In this document: positions 36,232 to 44,408 of the stretch, one piece after another
Layout of the letters: the number at the start of each line of letters is the position of its first letter
How positions within the stretch are numbered: position 1 is the stretch's first letter
The notes under the pieces: model-generated
What the model was told of the DNA's origin: nothing
What the model saw: only the letters and a program-made list of their open reading frames with translations
Databases searched by the model: none
Position numbers and translations under genes: made by a program
Source of the DNA: Pseudomonas viridiflava
GTDB lineage: Bacteria > Pseudomonadota > Gammaproteobacteria > Pseudomonadales > Pseudomonadaceae
Direction: 5' to 3'
Assembly (NCBI RefSeq): GCF_900589395.1
Contig: NZ_UUIS01000067.1
Location: forward strand, 79,910 to 143,909
Length of the DNA stretch: 64,000 nucleotides

Positions 36232-37233
36232 CTAACAAATACCGCCCTGTGTGACATGACCGGCCTGCCACAGGCGGTAATGCACCACGGTCATGACCTG
36301 CAGCAGCAGCGCCGCACCCGCACTGTGGGCCAGCGCCAGCCAGGGCGGCACTTGTGCCAGTACGTTGCCCAGCCCCAGCGTCACTTGCAGCAGCAAGGCT
36401 GTACCCAGCAGCAGCGCCAGCCGATGCCAGCCGGCGCGCTTGAGTTGCCAACACAGCGCAAGCACCACCAGGCTCACCAGCAGCGCGCCCAGGCGATGAG
36501 CCATATGAATGGCGGTGCGGGCTTCGCTGCTGTGCAGGCCACCCAGGTAATCGGGACCGATCGGCGGGTGCCAGAGAAAGGCGCCGGCAAAGTCAGTGGC
36601 CGGCCACCATTGGCCCTGGCAGGTCGGCAGGTCCGGGCAGGCCATCGCCGCGTAATGGGTACTGACCCAGCCACCAAGCACGATCTGCCCCACCACAACA
36701 GCCAGGGCCAGCCATGCCAGGCGATGCAAAGAAGCCGCCGGCTTGACGGCAGGCGCCGTGATCCCGCTCAAGTGCAAGGTCAGCACCAGCAGCATGCTCA
36801 GGGTCGCCAGCCCGCCCAGCAAGTGCACGGTGACCACCGGTGGCCAGAGCCTGAGAGTCACGGTCCACATGCCAAACAACGCCTGGGCACACACCAGCGC
36901 CAGCAACAGCAGCGCCAGCGGTTGCCGGGCCTGATGGCGCTGGCGCCAGGCCTGCCAGGCCAGGATGCTGATGGTCAGGCCCAGCAGCCCGGCGCCATAG
37001 CGATGAATCATCTCGTTCCAGCCCTTGTCTGGCTGTAACGGCGCGTGAGGAAAATCACGCGCAGCCTGGGCAGTCTGTACCTCGCCGGTGGGCACGGTGA
37101 GCAGGCCATAACAGCCCGGCCAGTCCGGACAGCCGAGCCCGGCATGGGTCAGCCGGGTCCAGGCGCCCAGCAGCACCACCAGCAGCGCCAGGGCGGTGGC
37201 GAACAGGGCCAGGCGATAGCCGTAGCGGCGCAT
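36232..37233 (-). CDS. ctaA: Heme A synthase (COX15/CtaA family)
   Basis: 333 residues with about eight membrane helices. Conserved features are GAWTRLTHAGLGCPDWPGCYG with the cysteine pair, EMIHRYGAGLLG, VHLLGGLATLSMLL, GGWVSTHYAAMACPDLPTC and MAHRLGALLVSL; the four helix-embedded histidines are in these blocks. It oxidises heme O to heme A for the aa3 oxidase. AGGAGG stands just before its ATG. Its stop is only 69 bp from the SCO start. Confidence 0.93.
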   Translation of the reverse strand: MRRYGYRLALFATALALLVVLLGAWTRLTHAGLGCPDWPGCYGLLTVPTGEVQTAQAARDFPHAPLQPDKGWNEMIHRYGAGLLGLTISILAWQAWRQRHQARQPLALLLLALVCAQALFGMWTVTLRLWPPVVTVHLLGGLATLSMLLVLTLHLSGITAPAVKPAASLHRLAWLALAVVVGQIVLGGWVSTHYAAMACPDLPTCQGQWWPATDFAGAFLWHPPIGPDYLGGLHSSEARTAIHMAHRLGALLVSLVVLALCWQLKRAGWHRLALLLGTALLLQVTLGLGNVLAQVPPWLALAHSAGAALLLQVMTVVHYRLWQAGHVTQGGIC

Positions 37234-37245
37234 GTCAGCCTCCTT

Positions 37246-37812
37246 TCAACCGATCTTCGACAGCTTGAGCAAGTGCCTCAGGTCGCGCAGCACATCCTGG
37301 CCGCTGACGCCTGCGCCATAACGCAGCACCAGATTGCCGTGCGGGTCGACGATCCACAGCCAGGCAGGTGCAGTGGCCGGTGCAACAGGCCCATAGCGCT
37401 GCAGGTCGAGCGAGTAACGCTGCAACTGCGAGTACTCGCCCGCCAGGGTCGCGGCATAGTCGCTGTCGGGCGGCGCGGCGCTGGCCAGGGCATGGCTGGC
37501 CCGACTGGCCTCACGGCCCAGCCCGACATTGACCTGCCGGGCCAGGTACACCAGCTCCCGGCATTGGCTGGCACACGACCCGCTGTCGGTCACCAGCAGC
37601 TGCCAGCGCGCATCGGTGGCTGCCACGCCCAGCTCAAGGCGGCCCTGGCCATTGGCGATCAGTTCACCGTGCCAGGTACGGCTGTCCGGCACCCAGAATT
37701 GCCAGCGGTACATGCTGGTCGCCAGGATCATCGGCAGGATGCACCCGGCCACCAGCAGCACCAGTTGCACACGCCCCAGGCGTCGGGTACGCGGCGGCAA
37801 CACGGCACTCAT
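37246..37812 (-). CDS. Hypothetical cox-cluster membrane protein (PA0111-like)
   Basis: 188 residues from the ATG at 37812, overlapping the surf1 stop (ATGA). One N-terminal membrane helix (VQLVLLVAGCILPMILATSMY) is followed by a periplasmic domain with a cysteine pair, GSCASQC, and a thioredoxin-like tail (AWLWIVDPHGNLVLRYGAGV). The fold pattern resembles SCO proteins. It probably helps oxidase assembly, inferred from the location. No name is established. Confidence 0.78.
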   Translation of the reverse strand: MSAVLPPRTRRLGRVQLVLLVAGCILPMILATSMYRWQFWVPDSRTWHGELIANGQGRLELGVAATDARWQLLVTDSGSCASQCRELVYLARQVNVGLGREASRASHALASAAPPDSDYAATLAGEYSQLQRYSLDLQRYGPVAPATAPAWLWIVDPHGNLVLRYGAGVSGQDVLRDLRHLLKLSKIG

Positions 37813-38519
37813 GTCCGTCGCCCCGTTGGCACATGGAAGCCCAGGTACACATAGAGCACCAGCAAGGCGGCGGCCAGGCTGAACCACTGCACGGCATAGC
37901 CGCGATGCGTGGCCGGTGCCATGTTCACCACCGGCCAGTCGACCCGATAGGCCGCCGGGCCCGGCAGCAGGCGCAATTGATGGGCATAGCCGGCGCGCCC
38001 CAGTTCACGCCAGAGCTGCGCCGGCTCGACCTGGGTGACCAGGTGCGGCCAGTACGCAGAAGGCACGTCGGCTTGCAGATGAAAGCCAGGGCCGGGGGGC
38101 ACGTAAATCCAGGCCTCAACATCCAGGCGCGTGTCGGGGGTGGTAAACACCGGTGGCTCACGCCGGTCCGGCCAGGGCAGCCAGCCGCGATTGAGCAGCA
38201 CCCAGAGGCCGCTGAGCTCATCGTGCAGCGGCTGCAACAGCTCGACGCCGGCCCGGCCATCGCGACTGCTGTTGTCCAGCAACAGCGTGTGTCCGGCATC
38301 CAGAAACCCTTGCAACCGCACCCGTCGCCAGGCCGGGTCAGCCACGGGCAGCAGCTCATCCAGCGCACGGGGGGCCATGACCTGCTGCTCGGCCTGCAAG
38401 GTCAGCAGGTTGTATTTGTCCTGCGCCCGGTGCAACTGCCACAGCCCGAGCAGTAGCAGCACCGGCAGCACCAACACCAGCAGCACGGTAGGCAGCGGGT
38501 GCAGCGTGAAGCGTTTCAT
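37809..38519 (-). CDS. SURF1-family cytochrome oxidase assembly protein
   Basis: 236 residues with two membrane helices, at ~9-29 and ~208-228, flanking a periplasmic domain. Family blocks are LGLWQLHRAQDKYNLL near the start, LLDNSSRDGRAGVELL, VLLNRGWLP and RGYAVQWFSLA. SURF1 aids heme A insertion into CoxA. It overlaps the next gene by four bases. Confidence 0.92.
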   Translation of the reverse strand: MKRFTLHPLPTVLLVLVLPVLLLLGLWQLHRAQDKYNLLTLQAEQQVMAPRALDELLPVADPAWRRVRLQGFLDAGHTLLLDNSSRDGRAGVELLQPLHDELSGLWVLLNRGWLPWPDRREPPVFTTPDTRLDVEAWIYVPPGPGFHLQADVPSAYWPHLVTQVEPAQLWRELGRAGYAHQLRLLPGPAAYRVDWPVVNMAPATHRGYAVQWFSLAAALLVLYVYLGFHVPTGRRT

Positions 38520-38557
38520 GTTGCGTCCAATCCCTTGAGAGTGCCGGCTTCCCGACC

Positions 38558-38641
38558 GTAGGAGCGGCCGGGCGGCGATCCGCTTTAGCCGCGAAAAGCG
38601 CGCCGCGGTGGTGCCGATTTCCCGACTGAAGTCGGTCCTAC
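38558..38641. repeat. REP doublet, family A, between coxC and surf1
   Basis: GTAGGAGCGGCCGGGCGGCG opens and CCCGACTGAAGTCGGTCCTA closes the element, with a loop AAAGCGCGCCGCGGTGGTGC between. It lies where other Pseudomonas cox clusters often carry a small twin-transmembrane gene, which was not found here. Confidence 0.85.
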
Positions 38642-38652
38642 AGGTCCTACAG

Positions 38653-39537
38653 TCAGATCACATAGACAAAGACAAACAGACCGATCCATACCACGTCGAC
38701 GAAGTGCCAGTACCAGCTCGCCGCTTCAAAACCAAACTGATGCCGGGCATCGAAATGCCCGCGCAGGATGCGCAACAACACCACCAGTAGAATCAGGGCG
38801 CCGATGGTGACATGCAGGCCATGAAAGCCGGTGAGCATGAAAAACGTCGCGCCGTAGATGCCTGACCCCAGGGTCAGCCCCAGCTCATGGTAGGCGTGCA
38901 GGTATTCGGTGATTTGCAGGGCCAGAAAGGCCGCGCCCAGCAGCACGGTGGTGGCCAGCCACAGCGTGAGCGCCCGGCGCCGGTCGTGCTTCAAGGCATG
39001 GTGCGCCAGGGTCAGAGTGACGCTGGAGGTCACCAGCAGCACGGTGTTGATCAGCGGCAGGGTCCACGGGTCGATGGTGCCGGCCGGCGCCGGGTAGCGC
39101 TTGGGGTCGGGGTTGTCGAGCAGCGGCCACTGGTAGCGAAATTCCGGCCAGAGCATGTTGGAAATACCGTTGCTGCCTTCGCCACCCAGCCAGGGACCGG
39201 TCCAGTAGCGGATATAGAACAGCATGCCGAAGAAGGCGGCGAAGAACATCGCCTCGGAAAAGATGAACCAGCCCATGCCCCAGCGAAACGACCGATCCAA
39301 CTGGGCGCTGTACAGCCCGGCGCGGCTCTCGCGCACCACCGCGCCGAACCAGCCGACCATCATCCAGGCCACCAGCAGGGCACCGGCCAGCACCAGCCAT
39401 GGCCCGAAGGAGCCCGGCTGCCCGGTCTTGAGGTCGTTGAACCAGGTGGCCAGGCCGAACATCGTCACCAACAGCGCCAGCGTGCCGACGATGGGCCATT
39501 TGCTCTGGGCGGGGACGTAGTAATGATCAGTGCTCAT
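38653..39537 (-). CDS. coxC: Cytochrome c oxidase subunit III
   Basis: 294 residues from the ATG at 39537 (MSTDHYYVPAQSKWPIVGTL), overlapping the ctaG stop (ATGA). Seven hydrophobic helices with GWFIFSEAMFFAAFFGMLFY, ALQITEYLHAY, LTGFHGLHVTIGALIL and SWYWHFVDVVWIGLFVFVYV define CoxC. The longer open frame upstream is a ctaG shadow. It is a structural subunit of the aa3 proton-pumping oxidase. Confidence 0.95.
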   Translation of the reverse strand: MSTDHYYVPAQSKWPIVGTLALLVTMFGLATWFNDLKTGQPGSFGPWLVLAGALLVAWMMVGWFGAVVRESRAGLYSAQLDRSFRWGMGWFIFSEAMFFAAFFGMLFYIRYWTGPWLGGEGSNGISNMLWPEFRYQWPLLDNPDPKRYPAPAGTIDPWTLPLINTVLLVTSSVTLTLAHHALKHDRRRALTLWLATTVLLGAAFLALQITEYLHAYHELGLTLGSGIYGATFFMLTGFHGLHVTIGALILLVVLLRILRGHFDARHQFGFEAASWYWHFVDVVWIGLFVFVYVI

Positions 39538-40115
39538 GGCGCCTCCGTCGGGCCGTTGCCGGCGGCGAGGGTCTCGGCCCGTGCCGCCTTGGGCCGGCGT
39601 TGGGTGATGTCGAACAGGGTGTAGGCCAGGGTCAGTTGCCTGATCTCGGCCGGCAACTGGCGGTCGACAATGAAACGTACCGGCATCTCGATGCGCTCGC
39701 CCGGCTGCAACACCTGCTGGGTAAAGCAGAAGCATTCGGTCTTGTGGAACCAGGCCGCCGCTGCGCCCGGTGCCACGCTGGGCACCGCCTGGGCGGTCAT
39801 GGTCTGGCCGGTGGGGTTGTGCGCGACAAACAGCATCTCGTTGACCGCACCCGGGTGCACCCGCAGCTCGCTGCTGCCGGGGTAGAACGCCCAGCTCATG
39901 CCGGCCGCGTTGCTGGTGACGAACTGCACCCGCACTTCGCGCGCCTCGTCGACCACCTGTTCGCCGCGGTACTGCCCACCGGTCTTGCCGTTGATGCCGA
40001 AGGCCTGGCACATGACCTCGTACAACGGCACCAGTGCAAAGCCGAAGCCGAACATTGCCACCACGACCATCACGAGCCGGATGACCACGCGGTTCACCGC
40101 TGCTGGCCGACGCAT
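39534..40115 (-). CDS. ctaG: Cytochrome c oxidase assembly protein CtaG/Cox11
   Basis: 193 residues from the ATG at 40115, one base overlapping the coxA stop (TGATG). One membrane helix is followed by a periplasmic domain containing ALVPLYEVMCQAFGINGKT, VAHNPTGQTM and the copper motif KTECFCFTQQ. Cox11 inserts CuB into CoxA. It lies between coxA and coxC as in most proteobacterial clusters. Confidence 0.94.
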   Translation of the reverse strand: MRRPAAVNRVVIRLVMVVVAMFGFGFALVPLYEVMCQAFGINGKTGGQYRGEQVVDEAREVRVQFVTSNAAGMSWAFYPGSSELRVHPGAVNEMLFVAHNPTGQTMTAQAVPSVAPGAAAAWFHKTECFCFTQQVLQPGERIEMPVRFIVDRQLPAEIRQLTLAYTLFDITQRRPKAARAETLAAGNGPTEAP

Positions 40116-41698
40116 CACTTGATCACCGGCGGGGTACTGAAGGTGTGATAGGGCGCCGGCGACGGCACGCTCCATTCCAGCCCTTCAGCGCCATCCCAGG
40201 GTTTGGCCGGGGCTGGTGCACCGCCCCGGATGGTCTTGATGACAATGAACAGGAACAACAACTGGGTGACCCCGAAGGTAAAAGCCCCGATCGAGGACAC
40301 CATGTTGAAGTCGGCAAACTGCAGGTTGTAGTCCGGCACCCGGCGCGGCATGCCGGCCAGACCAATGAAGTGCATGGGAAAGAACGCCAGGTTCATGCCC
40401 ACGAACGACAGCCAGAAATGCAGCTTGCCCAGGGTTTCGTCATACAGGTGCCCGGTCCACTTGGGCAGCCAGTAATAGGCCGAGGCGTAGATGCCGAAGA
40501 TCGCCCCCGGCACCAGCACATAGTGAAAATGCGCGACCACAAAGTAGGTGTCCTGGTACTGGAAATCCGAAGGCGCGATGGCCAGCATCAGCCCCGAGAA
40601 GCCGCCGATGGTGAACAGGATCACGAACGCCACGGCAAACAGCATCGGCGTCTCGAAGGTCATTGAGCCGCGCCACATGGTGCTGACCCAGTTGAACACC
40701 TTCACCCCGGTGGGCACCGCAATCAGCATGGTGGCGTACATGAAAAACAGCTCGCCGATCAGCGGGATGCCGACTACGAACATGTGGTGCGCCCACACCA
40801 GGAACGACAGCAAGGCGATGGCCGCCGTGGCGTAGACCATCGAGGCGTAGCCGAACAGCGGCTTGCGCGAGAACGCCGGGATGATCGAGCTGATTGCGCC
40901 AAACGCCGGCAGGATCATGATGTACACCTCCGGGTGGCCAAAGAACCAGAACACGTGCTGGAACAGTAAGGGGTCACCACCGCCGCCGGCATCGAAAAAG
41001 CTGGTGCCAAAGTGGATGTCCAGCAGCATCATGGTCACGCAGCCGGCCAGCACCGGCATCACCGCGATCAGCAGGAAGGCGGTGATCAGCCAGGTCCAGA
41101 CGAACAGTGGCATCTTCATGAGGGTCATGCCCGGGGCGCGCAGGTTGAGGATAGTGGCAATCACATTGATCGCGCCCATGATCGAACTGATGCCCAGCAT
41201 GTGGATGGCGAAAATAAAGAAGGTCACGCTTTGCGGTGCGTAGGTGGTCGACAGCGGTGCATAGAAGGTCCAGCCGAAATTGGGCCCGCCGCCGGGCATG
41301 AACAGGGTCGAGACCAGCATCAGGAAGGCAGCCGGCAAAATCCAGAAACTGAAGTTGTTCATGCGCGGCAGGGCCATGTCGGGCGCGCCGATCATCAGCG
41401 GGATCATCCAGTTGGCCAGCCCGACAAAGGCCGGCATCACCGCACCGAAGACCATGATCAGGCCGTGCAGGGTGGTCATCTGATTGAAGAATTCCGGTTG
41501 CACGATCTGCAGGCCCGGCTGGAACAGCTCGGCGCGGATCACCATGGCGAAAGTGCCACCGAGCAGGAACATGCTGAAGCTGAACAGCAGGTACAGCGTG
41601 CCGATGTCCTTGTGGTTGGTGGTCAGCACCCAGCGCATCAGGCCCTTGGCCGGGCCATGGGCGTGATCGTGGCCGAGGTCTTCGATGACGGTGCTCAT
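40115..41698 (-). CDS. coxA: Cytochrome c oxidase subunit I
   Basis: 527 residues from the ATG at 41698 (MSTVIEDLGHDHAHGPAKGL). Twelve helices are expected. WVLTTNHKDIGTLYLLF opens the domain; FWFFGHPEVYIMILPAFG has the CuB His and cross-linked Tyr; WAHHMFVVG gives the CuB His pair; HFHYVLVPGA carries the heme ligands. It reduces oxygen to water at the heme a3-CuB centre and pumps protons. A repeat-rich 446-bp gap separates it from coxB. Confidence 0.97.
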   Translation of the reverse strand: MSTVIEDLGHDHAHGPAKGLMRWVLTTNHKDIGTLYLLFSFSMFLLGGTFAMVIRAELFQPGLQIVQPEFFNQMTTLHGLIMVFGAVMPAFVGLANWMIPLMIGAPDMALPRMNNFSFWILPAAFLMLVSTLFMPGGGPNFGWTFYAPLSTTYAPQSVTFFIFAIHMLGISSIMGAINVIATILNLRAPGMTLMKMPLFVWTWLITAFLLIAVMPVLAGCVTMMLLDIHFGTSFFDAGGGGDPLLFQHVFWFFGHPEVYIMILPAFGAISSIIPAFSRKPLFGYASMVYATAAIALLSFLVWAHHMFVVGIPLIGELFFMYATMLIAVPTGVKVFNWVSTMWRGSMTFETPMLFAVAFVILFTIGGFSGLMLAIAPSDFQYQDTYFVVAHFHYVLVPGAIFGIYASAYYWLPKWTGHLYDETLGKLHFWLSFVGMNLAFFPMHFIGLAGMPRRVPDYNLQFADFNMVSSIGAFTFGVTQLLFLFIVIKTIRGGAPAPAKPWDGAEGLEWSVPSPAPYHTFSTPPVIK

Positions 41699-41785
41699 CA
41701 GGGGCGTCCTCCGGTCAACACGCGATGAGTGTGGGCGCTCGCCACGCAAAGTGGGTCGAGCCCGATGTCAGGGCACACCGTCCAT

Positions 41786-42078
41786 CCCGTAGGCGCGACC
41801 AACGGTCGCGAAGGCCGGCAAGACCGCGCCATCGTGCGGGCCTGGACGGCAGCCATCGCCGGCAAGCCGCCTCCCACAACAGCGGATTCGGGGCATGCCG
41901 CCAATCCCGTGGGCGCGGCAAACGGTCGCGAAAGGCCCGGTACGCCATTTGTGGGAGGCGGCTTGCCGGCGATTGAGCGCGAAGCGCTCACGCAAATCGA
42001 TGAGACGCTGACAACTTGTGACGGCTGCGCAGCCGATTATGGTAGTCCGGCATTCCGGCAGAGCCCCCTCCCACAGCC
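41786..42078. repeat. Mixed REP cluster in the coxB-coxA gap
   Basis: At least five arms of two families alternate. Family C (GTAGGCGCGACCAACGGTCG) is at 41788-41816 and, diverged, at 41909-41938. Family D is at 41854-41880 (GCCGGCAAGCCGCCTCCCAC), 41949-41978 (GTGGGAGGCGGCTTGCCGGC) and, diverged, near 42048-42078. The two clear D arms form a doublet enclosing the second C arm. No gene or promoter was recognised elsewhere in the gap 41699-42144. Confidence 0.85.
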
Positions 42079-42144
42079 TGATGCTGGCTGCGCGAGAGCG
42101 TAGCGCCAAGGCGACGGGGGATTTCCTGCACGGTCTTGTGTATG

Positions 42145-43269
42145 TCATTGCTGGGCCTGTTTGTAGGTCGCTACATCTTTTGGTACAAGCATGTCGCCTG
42201 TGTCGTTGCCCCAGGCGTTGCGCTCATAGGTCACCACCGCGGCGATGTCGACCTCGCTCAACTGTTTGCCGAACGCCGCCATGGCGGTGCCCGGCTTGCC
42301 GTTGAACACGATATCGAGGTGCGCCTCGACCGGGCCGGTGGCGATCTTCGAGCCCTTGAGCGCCGGAAACATCGGCGGCAGGCCCTGGCCTTCAGGCTGA
42401 TGACAGGCCGCACAGGTGCTGCGGTAGACCTTTTCACCCTGCGCGATCAGCTCTTCCCGGGTCCATTCCCTGCTCGTCAGTTCCTTGAGCCGGGCGCTCT
42501 CCTGCTTGCGCTCGTTCAGCCAGACCTGGTACTCGGCCTGGGGGCGGGCTTCGACCACCACCGGCATGAAGCCGTGGTCCTTGCCGCACAATTCGGTGCA
42601 CTGGCCACGGTAGATGCCCGGGGTGTCGATACGCGTCCAGGCTTCATTGACGAACCCGGGAATGGCGTCGCGCTTGACCGCAAAGGCCGGCACCCACCAG
42701 GAATGAATCACGTCGGCCCCGGTGACCAGAAAACGGATCTTTTCGCCCACCGGCAATACCAATGGCTGATCGACCTCCAGCAGGTAATGCTCGCCCTTGT
42801 CGTCGCGGTTATTGATCTGCTCGGTCGGGGTGGCCAGGTTGCTGAAGAACTCGACGTCCTGGCCCAGGTAGCGGTAGTGCCATTTCCACTGGTAGCCGGT
42901 GATCTGCACGTCGACCTGCGATTCGCTGGTGTCGTACATATGGATCAGGGTCAGGGTGGCCGGAATGGCCATGCCCACCAGAATCAGCAAGGGCACCACG
43001 GTCCAGAGGATCTCGACCCGGGTGTTTTCATGAAAGCCGGCAGGCTGCGCATGGCGCGAGCGCCGGTGGGCAAACAGGCTCCAGGCCATGGCGGCGAACA
43101 GCACCAGACCGATCGCCACGCAGATCCAGAAAATGGTCATGTGCAGGGTGTGCACGGCCTGGCTGACCTCGGTGACACCGGGTGCCATGTTCAAGGTCCA
43201 GGCCGCCTGGGCCTGGCCACCGCTCGCCCCCAGCACCGCCAGAACGCCTGTTGCGGGCTGACGCCTCAT
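42145..43269 (-). CDS. coxB: Cytochrome c oxidase subunit II with fused cytochrome c domain
   Basis: 374 residues from the ATG at 43269. A signal peptide is followed by two membrane helices (~45-65 and ~88-110). The CuA domain contains YQWKWHYRYLG, DVIHSWWVPAFAVKRD and the copper cluster GQCTELCGKDHGFMPVVV. A c-type heme site, CAACHQPEGQGLPPMFPALK, lies in the C-terminal ~90 residues, so this is a caa3-like subunit II. It accepts electrons from cytochrome c (possibly c4). It is the first gene of the cluster. Confidence 0.96.
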   Translation of the reverse strand: MRRQPATGVLAVLGASGGQAQAAWTLNMAPGVTEVSQAVHTLHMTIFWICVAIGLVLFAAMAWSLFAHRRSRHAQPAGFHENTRVEILWTVVPLLILVGMAIPATLTLIHMYDTSESQVDVQITGYQWKWHYRYLGQDVEFFSNLATPTEQINNRDDKGEHYLLEVDQPLVLPVGEKIRFLVTGADVIHSWWVPAFAVKRDAIPGFVNEAWTRIDTPGIYRGQCTELCGKDHGFMPVVVEARPQAEYQVWLNERKQESARLKELTSREWTREELIAQGEKVYRSTCAACHQPEGQGLPPMFPALKGSKIATGPVEAHLDIVFNGKPGTAMAAFGKQLSEVDIAAVVTYERNAWGNDTGDMLVPKDVATYKQAQQ

Positions 43270-43689
43270 TGGGTTTACCCCCACGACTCATGAGCCTGCG
43301 CAGGCATCGAACACCTGCGCTCAAGGGAGCGGCTTGCGGACGGCTGACTCGGGCCTTGAAGGCCATCAGCTGCTTCCTGCCCAGCAGTATAGACAGGCAC
43401 ATGAGCTCGCCAGGCTGCATCGGCCCAGCGGCAAAAAAGCAAAAGCATGACCGGTCGACTCTTTTCTGACCGCCCAGCCATATAAAAAAGAATCTGTTAT
43501 GACAAATCAGTCTTAGCCAATGTGTCAACCGAGCTAATGTATGTCATCCCATACAGGTAGGAAAATTCGTCAAACTTTGTTCGACCCAGTATTTGCAGGC
43601 CAGAAGCCGCAGAGACGGTCTGAAGAGGGCAGGCCGTTTCTTGCATTTGATCATTAGAAAATACCCAGGCCTATGCCTCAGGAGTCGCC
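43270..43689. other. Divergent upstream region of coxB and a hypothetical gene
   Basis: 420 bp without a convincing gene. The stretch 43428-43570 is clearly less GC-rich than the flanking genes and should hold the coxB promoter and that of the gene at 43690. TATAAAAAAGAATC near 43480 and TTATGACAAATCAG near 43497 are AT-rich, but no well-spaced -35/-10 pair could be assigned with confidence. Confidence 0.45.
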
Positions 43690-44340
43690 ATGAACATCGC
43701 TGCCTTGCGTGAGCAGATCCAGCGTGCCCAGCAACATGAAGCCCGGACCGGCCAACTGTTTCAGCGGCTGGAAAGCCAACTGCAGCACCTGCATCCCGCC
43801 ATTGCGTTACCCGAGGGCGATGCCCATAACGCACTGACGCGGTTTGTCACGACGTATATCGAACACGTGCCCGACCTGCTCGAAGCCGCCCACAATGCCG
43901 CGATCGAAGCCGGTATCGAGGCGCAGATCAAACCGGTGTTGCGCATTGCGGCCCAGTTCTTCACCAGCCCGCCATTGATCATGGAAAGCCACGAAGGCCT
44001 GGACAGCCTGCTGGACGAAGCCTACCTGGCCCATCGTCTTGTCGAGGAGATCAACGACCTGTACATCCGTCATCTGGGCCAGCCGCTGATTCCGTCGGAC
44101 TCGACGGTGGCCAACGTCATCGCCCACCAGTTGATCGGCGAAAGCTTCGCCAACCAGCTCGACGAAGCGGTGCACCATGCGGTGCACACGCTGCTCGACG
44201 AAGAAATCTTTGCCCTGGAGTCGGTCGAAGCCTACCGCGAACAGCTTGCCAGCCCCGGCACGCAAGCGGCCTGGAAACGCTGGCCGTGCCTGTCGATGCA
44301 ACTGGGCGTCAGCCTGGAGCTGGAAGGCCTGGCCCCGTAA
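43690..44340 (+). CDS. Conserved hypothetical protein
   Basis: 216 residues from the ATG at 43690, with CAGGAGTCGCC upstream. No signal peptide or membrane segment is present. The protein is predicted helical, with an acidic character and heptad-like stretches (AALREQIQRAQQHEARTGQL). No motif was recognised. It is convergent with the SulP gene. The stop codon lies within the first bases of a perfect hairpin at 44339-44363. Length and codon use look like a genuine Pseudomonas gene. Confidence 0.7.
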   Translation: MNIAALREQIQRAQQHEARTGQLFQRLESQLQHLHPAIALPEGDAHNALTRFVTTYIEHVPDLLEAAHNAAIEAGIEAQIKPVLRIAAQFFTSPPLIMESHEGLDSLLDEAYLAHRLVEEINDLYIRHLGQPLIPSDSTVANVIAHQLIGESFANQLDEAVHHAVHTLLDEEIFALESVEAYREQLASPGTQAAWKRWPCLSMQLGVSLELEGLAP

Positions 44341-44363
44341 GGCTGCCCGGAGCGGGCAGCCTT
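44339..44363. terminator. Hairpin after the hypothetical gene, between convergent genes
   Basis: AAGGCTGCCC and GGGCAGCCTT are perfect 10-bp arms around a 5-nt loop. It begins within the TAA stop of the upstream gene. There is no T-run on the plus strand, so termination would be weak or Rho-assisted. A family-C REP arm (CTTCGCGACCGTTGGTCGCG) follows at 44360-44385. Confidence 0.6.
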
Positions 44364-44408
44364 CGCGACCGTTGGTCGCGCCTACGAGGGCGGTGGCAGG
44401 AGGCGGCG

